From: Kapaibacterium sp044224925
Lineage (GTDB): Bacteria > Bacteroidota > Ignavibacteria > Kapaibacteriales > Kapaibacteriaceae
Direction of reading: 5' to 3'
Length of the DNA stretch: 64,000 nt
NCBI GenBank assembly: GCA_044224925.1
Contig: JBGAJM010000006.1
Location: 124,001-188,000 of the forward strand
In this document: positions 27,901 to 36,762 of the stretch, piece after piece
How the letters are laid out: every line of letters begins with the position of its first letter
Numbering within the stretch: position 1 is the stretch's first letter
Made by a program: the position numbers and the translations under genes
The notes under the pieces: model-generated
What the model saw: the letters and a program-made list of their open reading frames with translations, nothing else
The model's database searches: none
What the model was told of the DNA's origin: nothing

Positions 27901-28354
27901 CGAACAGGAAGTGCGACGCGTGCTGGCCACAGCTCATCTGCGCACGCATGCCGCCACGCTTGCAGAGGCCTCGTATGAGCAGACCATTGCATCGGAGATC
28001 GACGGGATCGTGATCTTGGGAACCATGGATGTGCGCGTGACCACCGGAGCGACGTCGATGGAAGTGTGGGACTGGAAGACCACGTCTGTGGCCACGCCTG
28101 CGGACAGGACAGCAGCTGCCAACGCCTATCGCACACAATTGTGCGCCTATGCATGGATGTGCTTTCGGGCCTATCCCGAGGTGACGGAAGTGACCGGGAA
28201 GATCCTCTTCACACGCTATGCATCGAATGCCGATGCATCGTGGATCCACACCATTCAGTGGACGCGAGAACAAATGGATGAGATGCGCGAAGAGATCCTG
28301 CGGGCCATCGACCGTACGGTGGAGCGTCGTATGCGACGCTCAGGCCTGTTGTAG
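24956..28354 (+). CDS. AddA-like UvrD helicase with C-terminal nuclease domain
   Basis: A 1,132-residue superfamily 1 helicase-nuclease for double-strand break processing. Walker A is ANAGSGKTSVLTERY, Walker B is YLMIDEFQDTNPLQY, and motifs III-VI follow: GDAKQSIYGFRDAD, HSFRMAP, LHAAKGLEFPVVI and LLYVGLTRAKD. The C-terminal PD-(D/E)xK nuclease is at about 1000-1110 with EVWDWKTT. This is the AddA/RecB layout, but no AddB partner lies next to it, so either the partner is elsewhere or the protein acts alone. A second ATG at 24968 (MQFTSEQQAAL) is an equally good start. It converges with the flavoprotein gene with a 15-bp overlap. Confidence 0.9.
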   Translation: MPTPMQFTSEQQAALALDRHLAVTANAGSGKTSVLTERYIRILLDKKTELRNVVAITFTTKAAAEMRRKIREELVRRKQATVNGGEAARLSDLIRSIGAARISTIHAFCSSLLRTYADEAGIDTDVRDVSEREAAMLMRDAVTKAIRSWLHDNPHRRDQALQLFDELSITAVEEIVQRLTSTTERRFTLRAWFDSAANTEELAARQVDIIRSMIARYTLDCVDVVASLADHSLRDVADVKAQTYRTAITHLRTQLASFPPELVCSHVDAVCDVLKTAYRSDGHPLKRSAWTQHLDVLPARVSIKQLKKFASFAIDQSDDRQLRFARTLLEMSEQAATLYEAAKRERGGMDFDDMMVRTRDLLLKPHICADVRKNMHYLMIDEFQDTNPLQYEVVRLLVPDLDPTRVDEHVPNLFIVGDAKQSIYGFRDADVRLFNVACTEIDIANARRGLPSGRITLRHSFRMAPRLATAVNRICEACFTQRSDYDVRYEPLVAGRDVGDAVNLGTMHMLFTDRTESKHAGEALHISNMICNIINGAVDHIDARPGDIAILTRTSTFFDELGTALRAAGVPFQVHGGRSFFSRPEVADIRALLTFSTDPTDDRALATILRSPLCGWSDAEILRAMQASTGSLWTGVAAGRTRSLLERCIDDVHVLQPTDFIRRALEEAQWYANVATDPRRDQIVTNVEKVLDILRDERGRGMPTLRDMIAAISVPPSRDREAEGAFDADASAVQIMTLHAAKGLEFPVVILAGINNGDGRKAPELWTDQLGMSLSLPKYDFEPTSPLKAVARPVHSVHVMNTLVNDEKDSAEDKRLLYVGLTRAKDHCIVSFPYTRTKDGIGASNGIGELLMDMLTDNGVSLAQELPTQTIMGSIVPWHDDGVPRTVHVEPPTHDHVIALDERLHERPRVDIIYVTDLLDQRALEDHASDSADADRGTTFGTTVHAFLQRTLPRSAAQLDVDETFRMLRADPLLQVDLGAHAEQEVRRVLATAHLRTHAATLAEASYEQTIASEIDGIVILGTMDVRVTTGATSMEVWDWKTTSVATPADRTAAANAYRTQLCAYAWMCFRAYPEVTEVTGKILFTRYASNADASWIHTIQWTREQMDEMREEILRAIDRTVERRMRRSGLL

Positions 28355-29518
28355 TGCGGTTCCGGCGGCAACGGCACTTGACCAAGCCCACTGAAAATTA
28401 TAGCCGCCAAGCCACCCCGTTACGTCCACCACCTCGCCAATGAAATACAGTCCGGGCACCGTGCGCGTCTCCATGGTCTTCCCCGAAAGCGCACGCGTAT
28501 CCACGCCGCCTCGCGTCACCTCCGCCTTTGCAAACCCTTCCGTACCCGATGGCAAGATCGTCCATGCATGGAGCTGATGCACGATGTCGTCCAGCACGAC
28601 GCGCGGTGTTTCGTTGACGATGCCCGCAATGCGCTTGTCGGGCCATTGTTGCGCGAAGCGCTTCGTGAGTCGATGTCCCAGCACGGTGGCAATGGTGCGT
28701 CGATCGCGTTGATGATCGGCGAACAAGGAATGTCCGGGATCATCAGGCAACACGTCGAGTGTGAACGCTTCGCCTTGCTGAAGATAGGACGAGATCTGCA
28801 AGATGGCCGGACCGCTCAGTCCGCGATGCGTGAACAACACGTTCTCGCGAAATGACACACCATGAGCCTGCGCTACGGCGTCGACACTCACGCCGCTCAA
28901 TGTGCTGAAGTGCTCAACGGTCGCCTCATCAAACGTTAGCGGCACCAAGGCCGGTTCCGGTGTGATGATCGGAAGTTCGAAATGCTTGGCAATGCGATAG
29001 CCCAGATCGGAGGCACCGAGCGACGGAATGGAAAGTCCGCCCGTGGCCACGACCACGGCCGCCGATGTGATGTCGCCCGCCGACGTTTGCGTGGTGAACA
29101 CATCCGATCGTACAACGCCGGTGCACTTGGCGTGCAGCATCGTACGCACGTGCGCCTGCGCACATTCGCGTTGCAGCATGTCGATCACTTGCTGCGCAGA
29201 GCCGTCGCAGAACAACTGACCGAGTGTCTTCTCATGCCATGCGATGCCGTAGGCATCGATGAGTTCGATGAAGTCGAGCGGTGTATAGCGAGAGAGTGCC
29301 GACCGACAGAAGTCGGGATTCGCAGAGAGGAAGTTCTTCCACGTCACTTCCCTGTTCGTGAAGTTGCACCGACCTCCACCACTGATGCGGATCTTCTTTC
29401 CCACGGCCGCATTGTGTTCGACCACCACGACGCTCTTGCCCGTGCGCGCGGCCACAGCAGCGCACATCAGGCCTGCAGCACCACCACCGATCACAACAAC
29501 GTCTGCGGTGTGCTGCAC
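28340..29518 (-). CDS. FAD-dependent oxidoreductase, HI0933/YhiN family
   Basis: A 392-residue flavoprotein. The N-terminal dinucleotide-binding motif is VVVIGGGAAGLMCAAVAA, followed by VVEHNAAVGKKIRISGGGRCNFTN, the family hallmark (KIRISGGGRCN). The middle domain has VVVATGGLSIPSLGASDLGY, and the C-terminus ends in GLYFIGEVVDVTGWLGGYN, which closes the FAD site. Members are widespread; no reaction is firmly assigned. Its start abuts the stop of the large secreted protein gene, so the two could share a transcript. Confidence 0.9.
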   Translation of the reverse strand: MQHTADVVVIGGGAAGLMCAAVAARTGKSVVVVEHNAAVGKKIRISGGGRCNFTNREVTWKNFLSANPDFCRSALSRYTPLDFIELIDAYGIAWHEKTLGQLFCDGSAQQVIDMLQRECAQAHVRTMLHAKCTGVVRSDVFTTQTSAGDITSAAVVVATGGLSIPSLGASDLGYRIAKHFELPIITPEPALVPLTFDEATVEHFSTLSGVSVDAVAQAHGVSFRENVLFTHRGLSGPAILQISSYLQQGEAFTLDVLPDDPGHSLFADHQRDRRTIATVLGHRLTKRFAQQWPDKRIAGIVNETPRVVLDDIVHQLHAWTILPSGTEGFAKAEVTRGGVDTRALSGKTMETRTVPGLYFIGEVVDVTGWLGGYNFQWAWSSAVAAGTALQQA

Positions 29519-32500
29519 TTATTTCACAATGATGAGTGACTTCGTTTCGGCATAGATGCCGGCAGAGAGGCGCACATGGTACGAACCGCTTGGCAGTTCC
29601 GATGTTTCGAACCGGACCACGTACTCACCGCCGCGCAATGTTGTGGAACCATCGAGCAGCATGCGCACGAGTGTTCCGTTCCCATCGTAAATGGCCGCCG
29701 TTACCGGCACCGTTTCCTGCATGCGGAACACCAGTGTTCCAACGTCGCTCACCGGATTCGGCAACACGCTCATGCGCGGTGTTCCAACGGTCGAGAATTC
29801 CACAACCGTTAGATCGCACTTCCCGGCGGTGACGAACGGAGTGGTGAGGCCTTGCGGCAACACCGTGAGGAACATCAACGAATCGGTGCTGAAGTTCGAG
29901 GCCGTCACCTTCAGATCCGTTTGCGTGAACTCCGGTACGGTCACAAGGAATCGCACGTCAACGAGTCGACCTTGCTGTACCGTATCAGCACCGCGTACCT
30001 GGATCTTCAGCGTGTCGTCCACTTGTGTGACCGTCATGTTCGGTTCGACAGGGTTCACAAGCGAGAGGTACTTCAGCGATCGCCTTGCGTACTGCAGGTC
30101 GACGTCAAAGTTCAAACCGTTCAACCAATACGTCGTTCCACCATACACAGCCTGGAAGTCCTTCTCCACCATGATCGGCACCGTCACCGTATCGCCAATG
30201 GTCCCACCCAGGGAATCAGGGATCCAGAAGGTGCGCATGGCGGCGAAGTTCACATCGAAGTCCGGCGCATATCCAACGCCCGCAATGCGCGTCGTGTCGC
30301 GCGTCTCGCACGGAGAAAGGCTCACGGCATAGAAGGAGGAGTCGAAGGAGCTGTCGGCACGTGGACAGAATCGAAGCGTGGCCACAACGGAATCTCCGGG
30401 GGCAACGGTGTCCCCTAAGGGCGGCACGGTGGAAAGGATCGTGACGTAGCGCGGCAGATCGAGAAGATCATCCACGGTGTGCTTCACATCGCCGATGTTG
30501 TAGATGTTCACCGTACGATCGACGCATTCAAGAATGCGCACACTGTCGAACTGCACATTCGTGCGCAATTCAAGCTCGGACTTCAGGGCGAGGACGGTTG
30601 CTTCGTCGTTGCCGGCGATGTTCTTGTACAACAGCACGTCCTCGGTGTCGAAGTTGATACTGTCGACGGTGATGGTACTGTTCACGCGATTGTTCGACAC
30701 GGTCACAAAGCGCGCCACCACAAAGGGCTCGAGCGAGTCCACCTTACAGAAGTTCTTACAGACCACAGCCGTGCCGCCATACGGCGAGGCAGAGTCCGAC
30801 AGAGCGGGCGTGTAGGTGATGTCACCGGAATACGAAGTGCACGTTCTGTTCAAGGCCGTCGACGAAATGTCGAGCAATCGGAGTTGTGTGGTGTCGTAGC
30901 CAAAGCGGAACATGATGTCGACCACGCTGGCCTGGATCGTCCGCGTTGCATAGACCGGCACAACGAGTGTGTCGCAGGAGATGAAGGCCAACGTATCCGG
31001 CGCAACGCGCGTTGGATCGAAGGCGAAGTTCAAGCCGAAGGTGCGAGCATAGCCGGAGCCGGTGACGAGAACGGTGGTGTCCTTGTCCGCACACGGATTG
31101 CTCACATGCAAGACCATGCGCGCCTTGTAGGTGCGTGGTGCACGCGGACGGATCTTGACGGTGATCATGGCCGAGTCGCCCGGGTTGATCACAATGGGGA
31201 ACGGTCTGGTCGGAGGAGAGATCACTTCGAAGACGCGCTCGTCGGGCTCGAACGTAATCGAGTCGATCACGATCTGATCTTGTGCAGGATTCGTGAACAC
31301 ATCAGGGATCTTGATCTTCACCACTTGGGGCGGACTGAGTGTATCGACGGCCGTTGGCGGGAAGCCGGCCACAACAGGCGTAGGCTTGTACGAGATCGAT
31401 CGCTTTCCTGCCAGGAACGTCTGTGTTTCCTTGGCCCATCCGCTACCTCGCGCCTTCACGTGCATCATGGCCCTACAGTCGATGTACTTGTCTTCGGCCG
31501 GGGTGCGCGGACAGAACTTGAGGATGACCGTGTCGCGCGAATCGGGCGGAATGACGAACGGCAGCGTTCCTGTTGGCGAGTACTTCGACGTCCACGTATA
31601 GAACTGCGGCGTACCGCCCGGTGTGGCGGCCGAGTCGATCCAGATCGAATCCACCGTCATCGGATGCACGAGCGAGGCATTGAGCAACGGCAGCATACGC
31701 TCCGTGCATTCGCACGGACGGATGTAGCCGAAGTTGATGAGACTCAGTGCGTTCTCCAGTTCGATGATCACACCACGCCCGGTCAGCGAACCCATCGACG
31801 TGATCTTGCACGGCGAGTTGCTCACGGCCGTGATGTTGCCCGAGTAGGATTGGGATGCCGTTGGTGCGAACTCAACGATGAGCGAGAGGGAATCGCGCGG
31901 ATTCATCAACAACGGTGTTGCCTTGGACTGACTGATGATGGTGAATCCCGGATCGATCAGGATGGTGTCGAGTTGCACCGGCAACGTCGAAGTGTTCTCC
32001 ATCACCACCGTCATCTGTTTCCTGTCGCCCACTTCAAGCGTGCCGAAGGCACTGAGCTGCGTGACGAAGATCTTTGGTGTAGCGCTGGTGGCAATGAGCT
32101 GCACCTGCCAATCGATCGTCGACGGCGACTTGTAGCGGATGTATCCTCGGTCCGCTCGATCACGCGTGAGATCGTTCGGACGATAGTTGAACTTGAACTT
32201 CAGTGAGTCCCGTCCCGGGATCGTGAACGTCGACCATGGCATTGGCGGCTCGACCGCCGTCAACCGTCCACCACTCTGATCGATGAACGTCACATTCGTG
32301 ATCGTCTGCGGATCGGGCGTGATGTTGACGATGTAGACGGAGTCGTAGGCGTCGCGGCAGGCCACGACGTTCTCGAGTTCCATGACGAGCGGACTGAAGC
32401 GGAAGATATCGAGATTGCCCTTGCCCTTGAGTTCGATACAGTCCACCACGTAGCAGTTCAGCTCATAGAGACAGAGCTTGTCGACGTAGTCGAGTGAATC

Positions 32501-34564
32501 GGTCGGACGGAATGTGAGCGGGATCACAACGCTATCGTTCGGCAAGATCGTGCGCGATGTGCCGGCGAGCAAGGCAAAGGCCTCGCCGCGCTCCACATAC
32601 AAACTCACGCGCAACGTGTCGACACTGCGATTGTAGGCCGTGACGTTCATGTTCTTTTGCTGACCGACCGTGACGGTGCCGAAGTCGAGACTCTGAATGC
32701 TCCACTGCACACGATTGTCCCTTCCCCGCCCTGTCACCTTGATCACCTTCTCAATGGTACAGCCCTGGATCTTGGCGCGGATCACGACGGAGTCGGTCAC
32801 ATTGCCCGGACTGCGCGGACGGAATCGAATGGCGATGGGCTGGTAGCCGGTTGCGGGTTGCAACACGTTCGGCAGTGTGATGCGGTAGTGCGTGAAGTCC
32901 GGTGGAACGCCAATGGAATCGATGGTCACGGGTGCCGTCGAAAGATTCTTCCACACATAGTATTGCGGACTGCTGATACCGCCCGGACACGTGGGCTCGA
33001 AGTTCATCTGATCGATGCGCTTCGTCCCCGCCGAATTGCGGATCGAGATCACTTCCTGTGTTCGACCCTTGAGCGCTACATAGAGAATGGGATTGCATCG
33101 ATCATCGGATTCCACCCGAAGCGTGTCGAGATAATCGCCCGATGTGTCCTGCACGTGACTGCGGATCGTTACCGTGATGCAGGAATCGGGTGCGAGCACG
33201 ATGGGCAACGAAACGCCGATCACCGAGAATCGCTTGGGGAAGACGTTGTAGAGTTTCGAGATCGTCATCGTTCGAGGACTACCAAGTCTGCGGGTGTTGT
33301 TGCAGATCCGAATGGTACTGTCCATCGAATTGGTTTCCTTACATCCCACATACAGCGTGTCGTAGGAGATGTTGTTCCGGTCATAGGAAAGCTCCGTGTT
33401 CCGCACGAGCTTGAAGGGAACGCGGATCGTGGGTCCGCATCGATCAACGGGATTGATGTCCAGCGTGTCTTGAAATGCGCCGGTATTCGTGCCGTTGTAC
33501 ACCACGGTGATCGTCACCGGCTGACCTGGTGCCGCCGTGATGGTGCCTGTTGGAGTGATCGTGAACCGGTTCGCATCGATACCGCGCATGCGAATGTTGA
33601 AGCTGCTTCCGCATACGCCCGTATCGGTAAGCGTCACCGTCCACGTGGCTGTGTTCACACATTGCAGCGAGTCGACGATCACTGTTGGCGACACCTTCAC
33701 CGGACGAGCTGGAGCACGATCAGATCTCTGATTCGTGATCCCGGAACGCAACAGTCCGCGGAAGTTGTTGCCGGTTGCGTCGCACAGCGGCGACACGTTG
33801 TTGTTCACATCCTCGTTGCAACGCCAATACATGCGAATGCCGTTCTCGTTGCCGTTCAGGGAACGGTCCTTCCAGCACTGGATCTCGCTGGGCGATAGGG
33901 CGCGCTCCCACAGGATCACTTCGTCCATGTAGCCCTTGAACGTACGATTGCGACCGATGTCGTTGGACAAGGCATTGCACGACCCCACCTGCATCGGAAG
34001 GTCCTTGCGCTCAAGTGGTCGGAGGTATTGCGTAGGATAGGTGTTGTTGCGCACCGGTCCGCCGGCAAGTACCCCATCGATGTAGATCGATGCCGTTTGC
34101 GATGCACCATCGAACAAGGCGGCAACGTGCTGCCACTGTCCGTAGCTCACGCCGTTCGGCACGCGCACAACGGTATTGTCGGCCGCACCCAGCTTCGTGC
34201 CATCGCCACTCACTTCGAAGACGAGATCGTTGTTCACGTCGATATACAACACGAACACATCGTTGTTGTCTTCGGCCGGTCCCCACAGGCCACCGAGATA
34301 GACGCGACTCCCCTGCTGCCGTTCCGCCTTGATCCACATCTCGAAGGTGAGGGCTTGTTGTCGGTCCTTGATCGGCTGCGATTCAACGTCAACGTATTGC
34401 GCACCACGGCCATCGGTGACCTGGGCGAACAAGGCGTTCCCAATACACGTTTTCTTTGCCCCGGCATCGCATGCAGCGGGGAACTGGGCAGAAAGGGGCA
34501 GGGCCGCGGTAAGGGCGGCAAGGAGCAAGGCCGCGAGGCGTGCGTAACGAATGGTCATGGGCAT
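29519..34564 (-). CDS. Large secreted LamG/choice-of-anchor D repeat protein with T9SS tail
   Basis: A 1,681-residue surface protein. After a signal peptide (ARLAALLLAALTAALPLSAQ) comes a LamG/concanavalin-like domain, about residues 35-240 (LTFEMWIKAERQQGSRVYLG, ASIYIDGVLAGGP). The rest is a chain of about ten Ig-like choice-of-anchor D/ASH-type repeats recognisable from recurring LDFGTVTVGQQKNM, FGTLEVGDRKQMTVVM and INPGDSAMITVKIRP. The last about 80 residues (MSVLPNPVSDVGTLVFRMQE, AIYDGNGTLVRMLLD, GSYHVRLSAG) form a T9SS type A sorting domain. Probably cell-surface adhesive or structural. It is divergent from the C25-like protein gene. Confidence 0.82.
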   Translation of the reverse strand: MPMTIRYARLAALLLAALTAALPLSAQFPAACDAGAKKTCIGNALFAQVTDGRGAQYVDVESQPIKDRQQALTFEMWIKAERQQGSRVYLGGLWGPAEDNNDVFVLYIDVNNDLVFEVSGDGTKLGAADNTVVRVPNGVSYGQWQHVAALFDGASQTASIYIDGVLAGGPVRNNTYPTQYLRPLERKDLPMQVGSCNALSNDIGRNRTFKGYMDEVILWERALSPSEIQCWKDRSLNGNENGIRMYWRCNEDVNNNVSPLCDATGNNFRGLLRSGITNQRSDRAPARPVKVSPTVIVDSLQCVNTATWTVTLTDTGVCGSSFNIRMRGIDANRFTITPTGTITAAPGQPVTITVVYNGTNTGAFQDTLDINPVDRCGPTIRVPFKLVRNTELSYDRNNISYDTLYVGCKETNSMDSTIRICNNTRRLGSPRTMTISKLYNVFPKRFSVIGVSLPIVLAPDSCITVTIRSHVQDTSGDYLDTLRVESDDRCNPILYVALKGRTQEVISIRNSAGTKRIDQMNFEPTCPGGISSPQYYVWKNLSTAPVTIDSIGVPPDFTHYRITLPNVLQPATGYQPIAIRFRPRSPGNVTDSVVIRAKIQGCTIEKVIKVTGRGRDNRVQWSIQSLDFGTVTVGQQKNMNVTAYNRSVDTLRVSLYVERGEAFALLAGTSRTILPNDSVVIPLTFRPTDSLDYVDKLCLYELNCYVVDCIELKGKGNLDIFRFSPLVMELENVVACRDAYDSVYIVNITPDPQTITNVTFIDQSGGRLTAVEPPMPWSTFTIPGRDSLKFKFNYRPNDLTRDRADRGYIRYKSPSTIDWQVQLIATSATPKIFVTQLSAFGTLEVGDRKQMTVVMENTSTLPVQLDTILIDPGFTIISQSKATPLLMNPRDSLSLIVEFAPTASQSYSGNITAVSNSPCKITSMGSLTGRGVIIELENALSLINFGYIRPCECTERMLPLLNASLVHPMTVDSIWIDSAATPGGTPQFYTWTSKYSPTGTLPFVIPPDSRDTVILKFCPRTPAEDKYIDCRAMMHVKARGSGWAKETQTFLAGKRSISYKPTPVVAGFPPTAVDTLSPPQVVKIKIPDVFTNPAQDQIVIDSITFEPDERVFEVISPPTRPFPIVINPGDSAMITVKIRPRAPRTYKARMVLHVSNPCADKDTTVLVTGSGYARTFGLNFAFDPTRVAPDTLAFISCDTLVVPVYATRTIQASVVDIMFRFGYDTTQLRLLDISSTALNRTCTSYSGDITYTPALSDSASPYGGTAVVCKNFCKVDSLEPFVVARFVTVSNNRVNSTITVDSINFDTEDVLLYKNIAGNDEATVLALKSELELRTNVQFDSVRILECVDRTVNIYNIGDVKHTVDDLLDLPRYVTILSTVPPLGDTVAPGDSVVATLRFCPRADSSFDSSFYAVSLSPCETRDTTRIAGVGYAPDFDVNFAAMRTFWIPDSLGGTIGDTVTVPIMVEKDFQAVYGGTTYWLNGLNFDVDLQYARRSLKYLSLVNPVEPNMTVTQVDDTLKIQVRGADTVQQGRLVDVRFLVTVPEFTQTDLKVTASNFSTDSLMFLTVLPQGLTTPFVTAGKCDLTVVEFSTVGTPRMSVLPNPVSDVGTLVFRMQETVPVTAAIYDGNGTLVRMLLDGSTTLRGGEYVVRFETSELPSGSYHVRLSAGIYAETKSLIIVK

Positions 34565-34664
34565 CCAGCTAGGTGGTACGGCAATATCCGCCGACTGCCG
34601 CAGAAGTTACGAAATGGGCGGTTTCGGTGTATTTTTTCGTACGTCAAACGCATAGGAATCCGAA

Positions 34665-36758
34665 ATGTCCCGTTCCGTTCTTCTTGCCCTGGTCGGCCTC
34701 ATCCTTTCCTTCACCGCCACGGCACAGGTCTCTCGCGACCTTGCCGTGCTCGCCTCGGCCACAGTGAGCGAGAGCCCCAAGCCCTCGATCACCGTTCGGT
34801 GGAATCAGGACCCGTATGCCAAGTCCTACATGATCTTCCGGAAACTGAAGACGGAGCAGGCCTTCCCGGCGGCAGCGCTCGTGACGTTGGACTCAACGGC
34901 CCTGCGCTATACGGACGAGGACGTCAAAGTGGGCACGGGGTATGAGTATCGCATCGTCAAGCACTGTATTCAGCAGGTGGGCATCGACACGACCACGAAG
35001 AAACCGATCTACAAGGTCTACGATGCAACGGGCTTCCTGTACTCGGGCATCAAGGTGCCGAGCGTAGATCGAGGTCGGGTGCTGTTGCTTGTTGACACGA
35101 CCATGGCGACGGCCATTGCCTCGGGCCTTGCCACCCTTCGCACCGACCTTGAAGCGGAAGGATGGATCGTGAGCGTGCGCTATGCACCACGCGCCGAGAC
35201 GTTCGATTCGGGTGCCGTGCGCCGCGTGCGCGACATCATTCGGGAGGAGTATCGCAAGCCCACGCAAGACCTGACAACGTTGTTCATCATCGGTCATGTG
35301 GCCGTTGCCTATTCGGGCATGATCGCACCGGACGGACATCCCGACCACTTGGGTGCATGGCCTGCCGATGTGATCTATGGAGATCCCGAAGGTGTGTACA
35401 GCGACAATACCGTGAACAAAACGGGCGTGCGTCCGGCGCAAGTGAATGTGCCCAAGGATGGGAAGTTCGATGCTTCAGGCATTGCCTTTGTACCGAAGCT
35501 GGCCGTAGGTCGCGTGGACTTCTTCGACATGCCGGAATTCACGTCAACGGAAGTCGAGCTTCTGAACCAATACCTGAAGAAAGACCACGACTTCCGCACC
35601 AATACGTGGAATGTGCGCGCCGGCGGATTTGTCGACGACAACTTTGGCGCCAGCGGATATCCCGAGGCATTCGCGTCGAGTGGCTGGCGTACCATGTCGG
35701 TGTTCGGCAGTGATACCAGTGTGAAGGCCGGCGATTTCTTTGGGTCGCTTGGTGGACCGCAGACCTATCTGTGGTCGTATGGTTGCGGTGGCGGCACCGA
35801 CATCTCGGCCGGTGGCGTGGGAAGCACATCTGACTTTGCCACGAAGCCCGTGAACGCCGTGTTCACGATGCTCTTCGGTAGCTACTTCGGCGATTGGAAC
35901 ACCAAGAACAACTTCCTGCGTGCACCGCTTGCCTCGTCACCACGCGCACTCACGTGTGCATGGTCCGGACGTCCGCACTGGTACACGCACCACATGGCCC
36001 TTGGCGAATCCATTGGCTACAGCACGGTGATCTCGCAGTTCAACTCCACCGTCGAGATCAATCGAGTGGGCACCTACTTCCCGCACCTGTACTACACGTC
36101 GCAAGGGGCGAGCATGCAGACGAGTGGTGACCAGATGGTGCACATCGCCCTCATGGGCGATCCCACGTTGCGCGCACAGATGTCGGTGATCCCCATGCCG
36201 GCACAAGCATCGGCAACAACGCAATACCCCAACATGGTCAAGCTCACATGGCTCGCTCCCGCTGGCGGGTCCGATGGCTACGTGGTGTATCGCATTCGCA
36301 AGAACATCACGAGACTGCTCACGAAGCAGCCGATCACCACAACGCAATACGTCGACTCGCTCAGCAACGAGGGAGACCTTACCTACTTGATCCGCAGTTG
36401 CAAGCTGCGCAGCACGGCCAGCGGAACGTATTACGATGCCGGCAAGGCAGCTGTGGTCACGGTGACCACAACGGATGTGGCATCGGAAGATGTCGATGCG
36501 TCCACCACGATGGACATTGCACCGAACCCTGCATCGAACGACGTCGTCATCACAGCGTCATCGCTCACGCACGGCGACGTGACAGTGAGCGTGCACGATG
36601 TTGCCGGACGGACGTTGGCAACATGGCAGCTCGACGATGTGAGTGCAGGCTCGTCCACGATCACGTGGAACACGTCCAACGTTGCAACGGGACGCTACAT
36701 CGTGCGCATGACGCAGAACGGTCGCGTGATCACGCGGACCATTGCCGTCGTCCACTGA
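34665..36758 (+). CDS. Secreted gingipain-like (C25-fold) protein with T9SS tail
   Basis: A 697-residue exported protein. Signal peptide RSVLLALVGLILSFTATAQ; a fibronectin type III-like domain at about 30-110; then a region with the layout of C25 (gingipain) peptidases: VLLLVDTTMATAIASGL, TLFIIGHVAVAYSG, PADVIYGDPEGVYSDN, VGRVDFFDMPEF. A second Fn3-like domain follows, and the last 75 residues (DIAPNPASNDVVI, VHDVAGRTLATWQLD, GRYIVRMTQNG) are a T9SS type A sorting domain. The usual His-Gly and Cys of the dyad appear replaced (YGCGGG and LFGSYFGDW at the equivalent places), so activity is doubtful. The family assignment is by eye. Confidence 0.65.
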   Translation: MSRSVLLALVGLILSFTATAQVSRDLAVLASATVSESPKPSITVRWNQDPYAKSYMIFRKLKTEQAFPAAALVTLDSTALRYTDEDVKVGTGYEYRIVKHCIQQVGIDTTTKKPIYKVYDATGFLYSGIKVPSVDRGRVLLLVDTTMATAIASGLATLRTDLEAEGWIVSVRYAPRAETFDSGAVRRVRDIIREEYRKPTQDLTTLFIIGHVAVAYSGMIAPDGHPDHLGAWPADVIYGDPEGVYSDNTVNKTGVRPAQVNVPKDGKFDASGIAFVPKLAVGRVDFFDMPEFTSTEVELLNQYLKKDHDFRTNTWNVRAGGFVDDNFGASGYPEAFASSGWRTMSVFGSDTSVKAGDFFGSLGGPQTYLWSYGCGGGTDISAGGVGSTSDFATKPVNAVFTMLFGSYFGDWNTKNNFLRAPLASSPRALTCAWSGRPHWYTHHMALGESIGYSTVISQFNSTVEINRVGTYFPHLYYTSQGASMQTSGDQMVHIALMGDPTLRAQMSVIPMPAQASATTQYPNMVKLTWLAPAGGSDGYVVYRIRKNITRLLTKQPITTTQYVDSLSNEGDLTYLIRSCKLRSTASGTYYDAGKAAVVTVTTTDVASEDVDASTTMDIAPNPASNDVVITASSLTHGDVTVSVHDVAGRTLATWQLDDVSAGSSTITWNTSNVATGRYIVRMTQNGRVITRTIAVVH

Positions 36759-36762
36759 CCCG

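Noticed and set aside
30479..32206. A 575-codon plus-strand frame inside the large LamG protein gene.
   Set aside because: Arg/His-rich antisense shadow of a GC-rich gene; no motif, and the opposite strand encodes clear repeat domains with a signal peptide and sorting domain.
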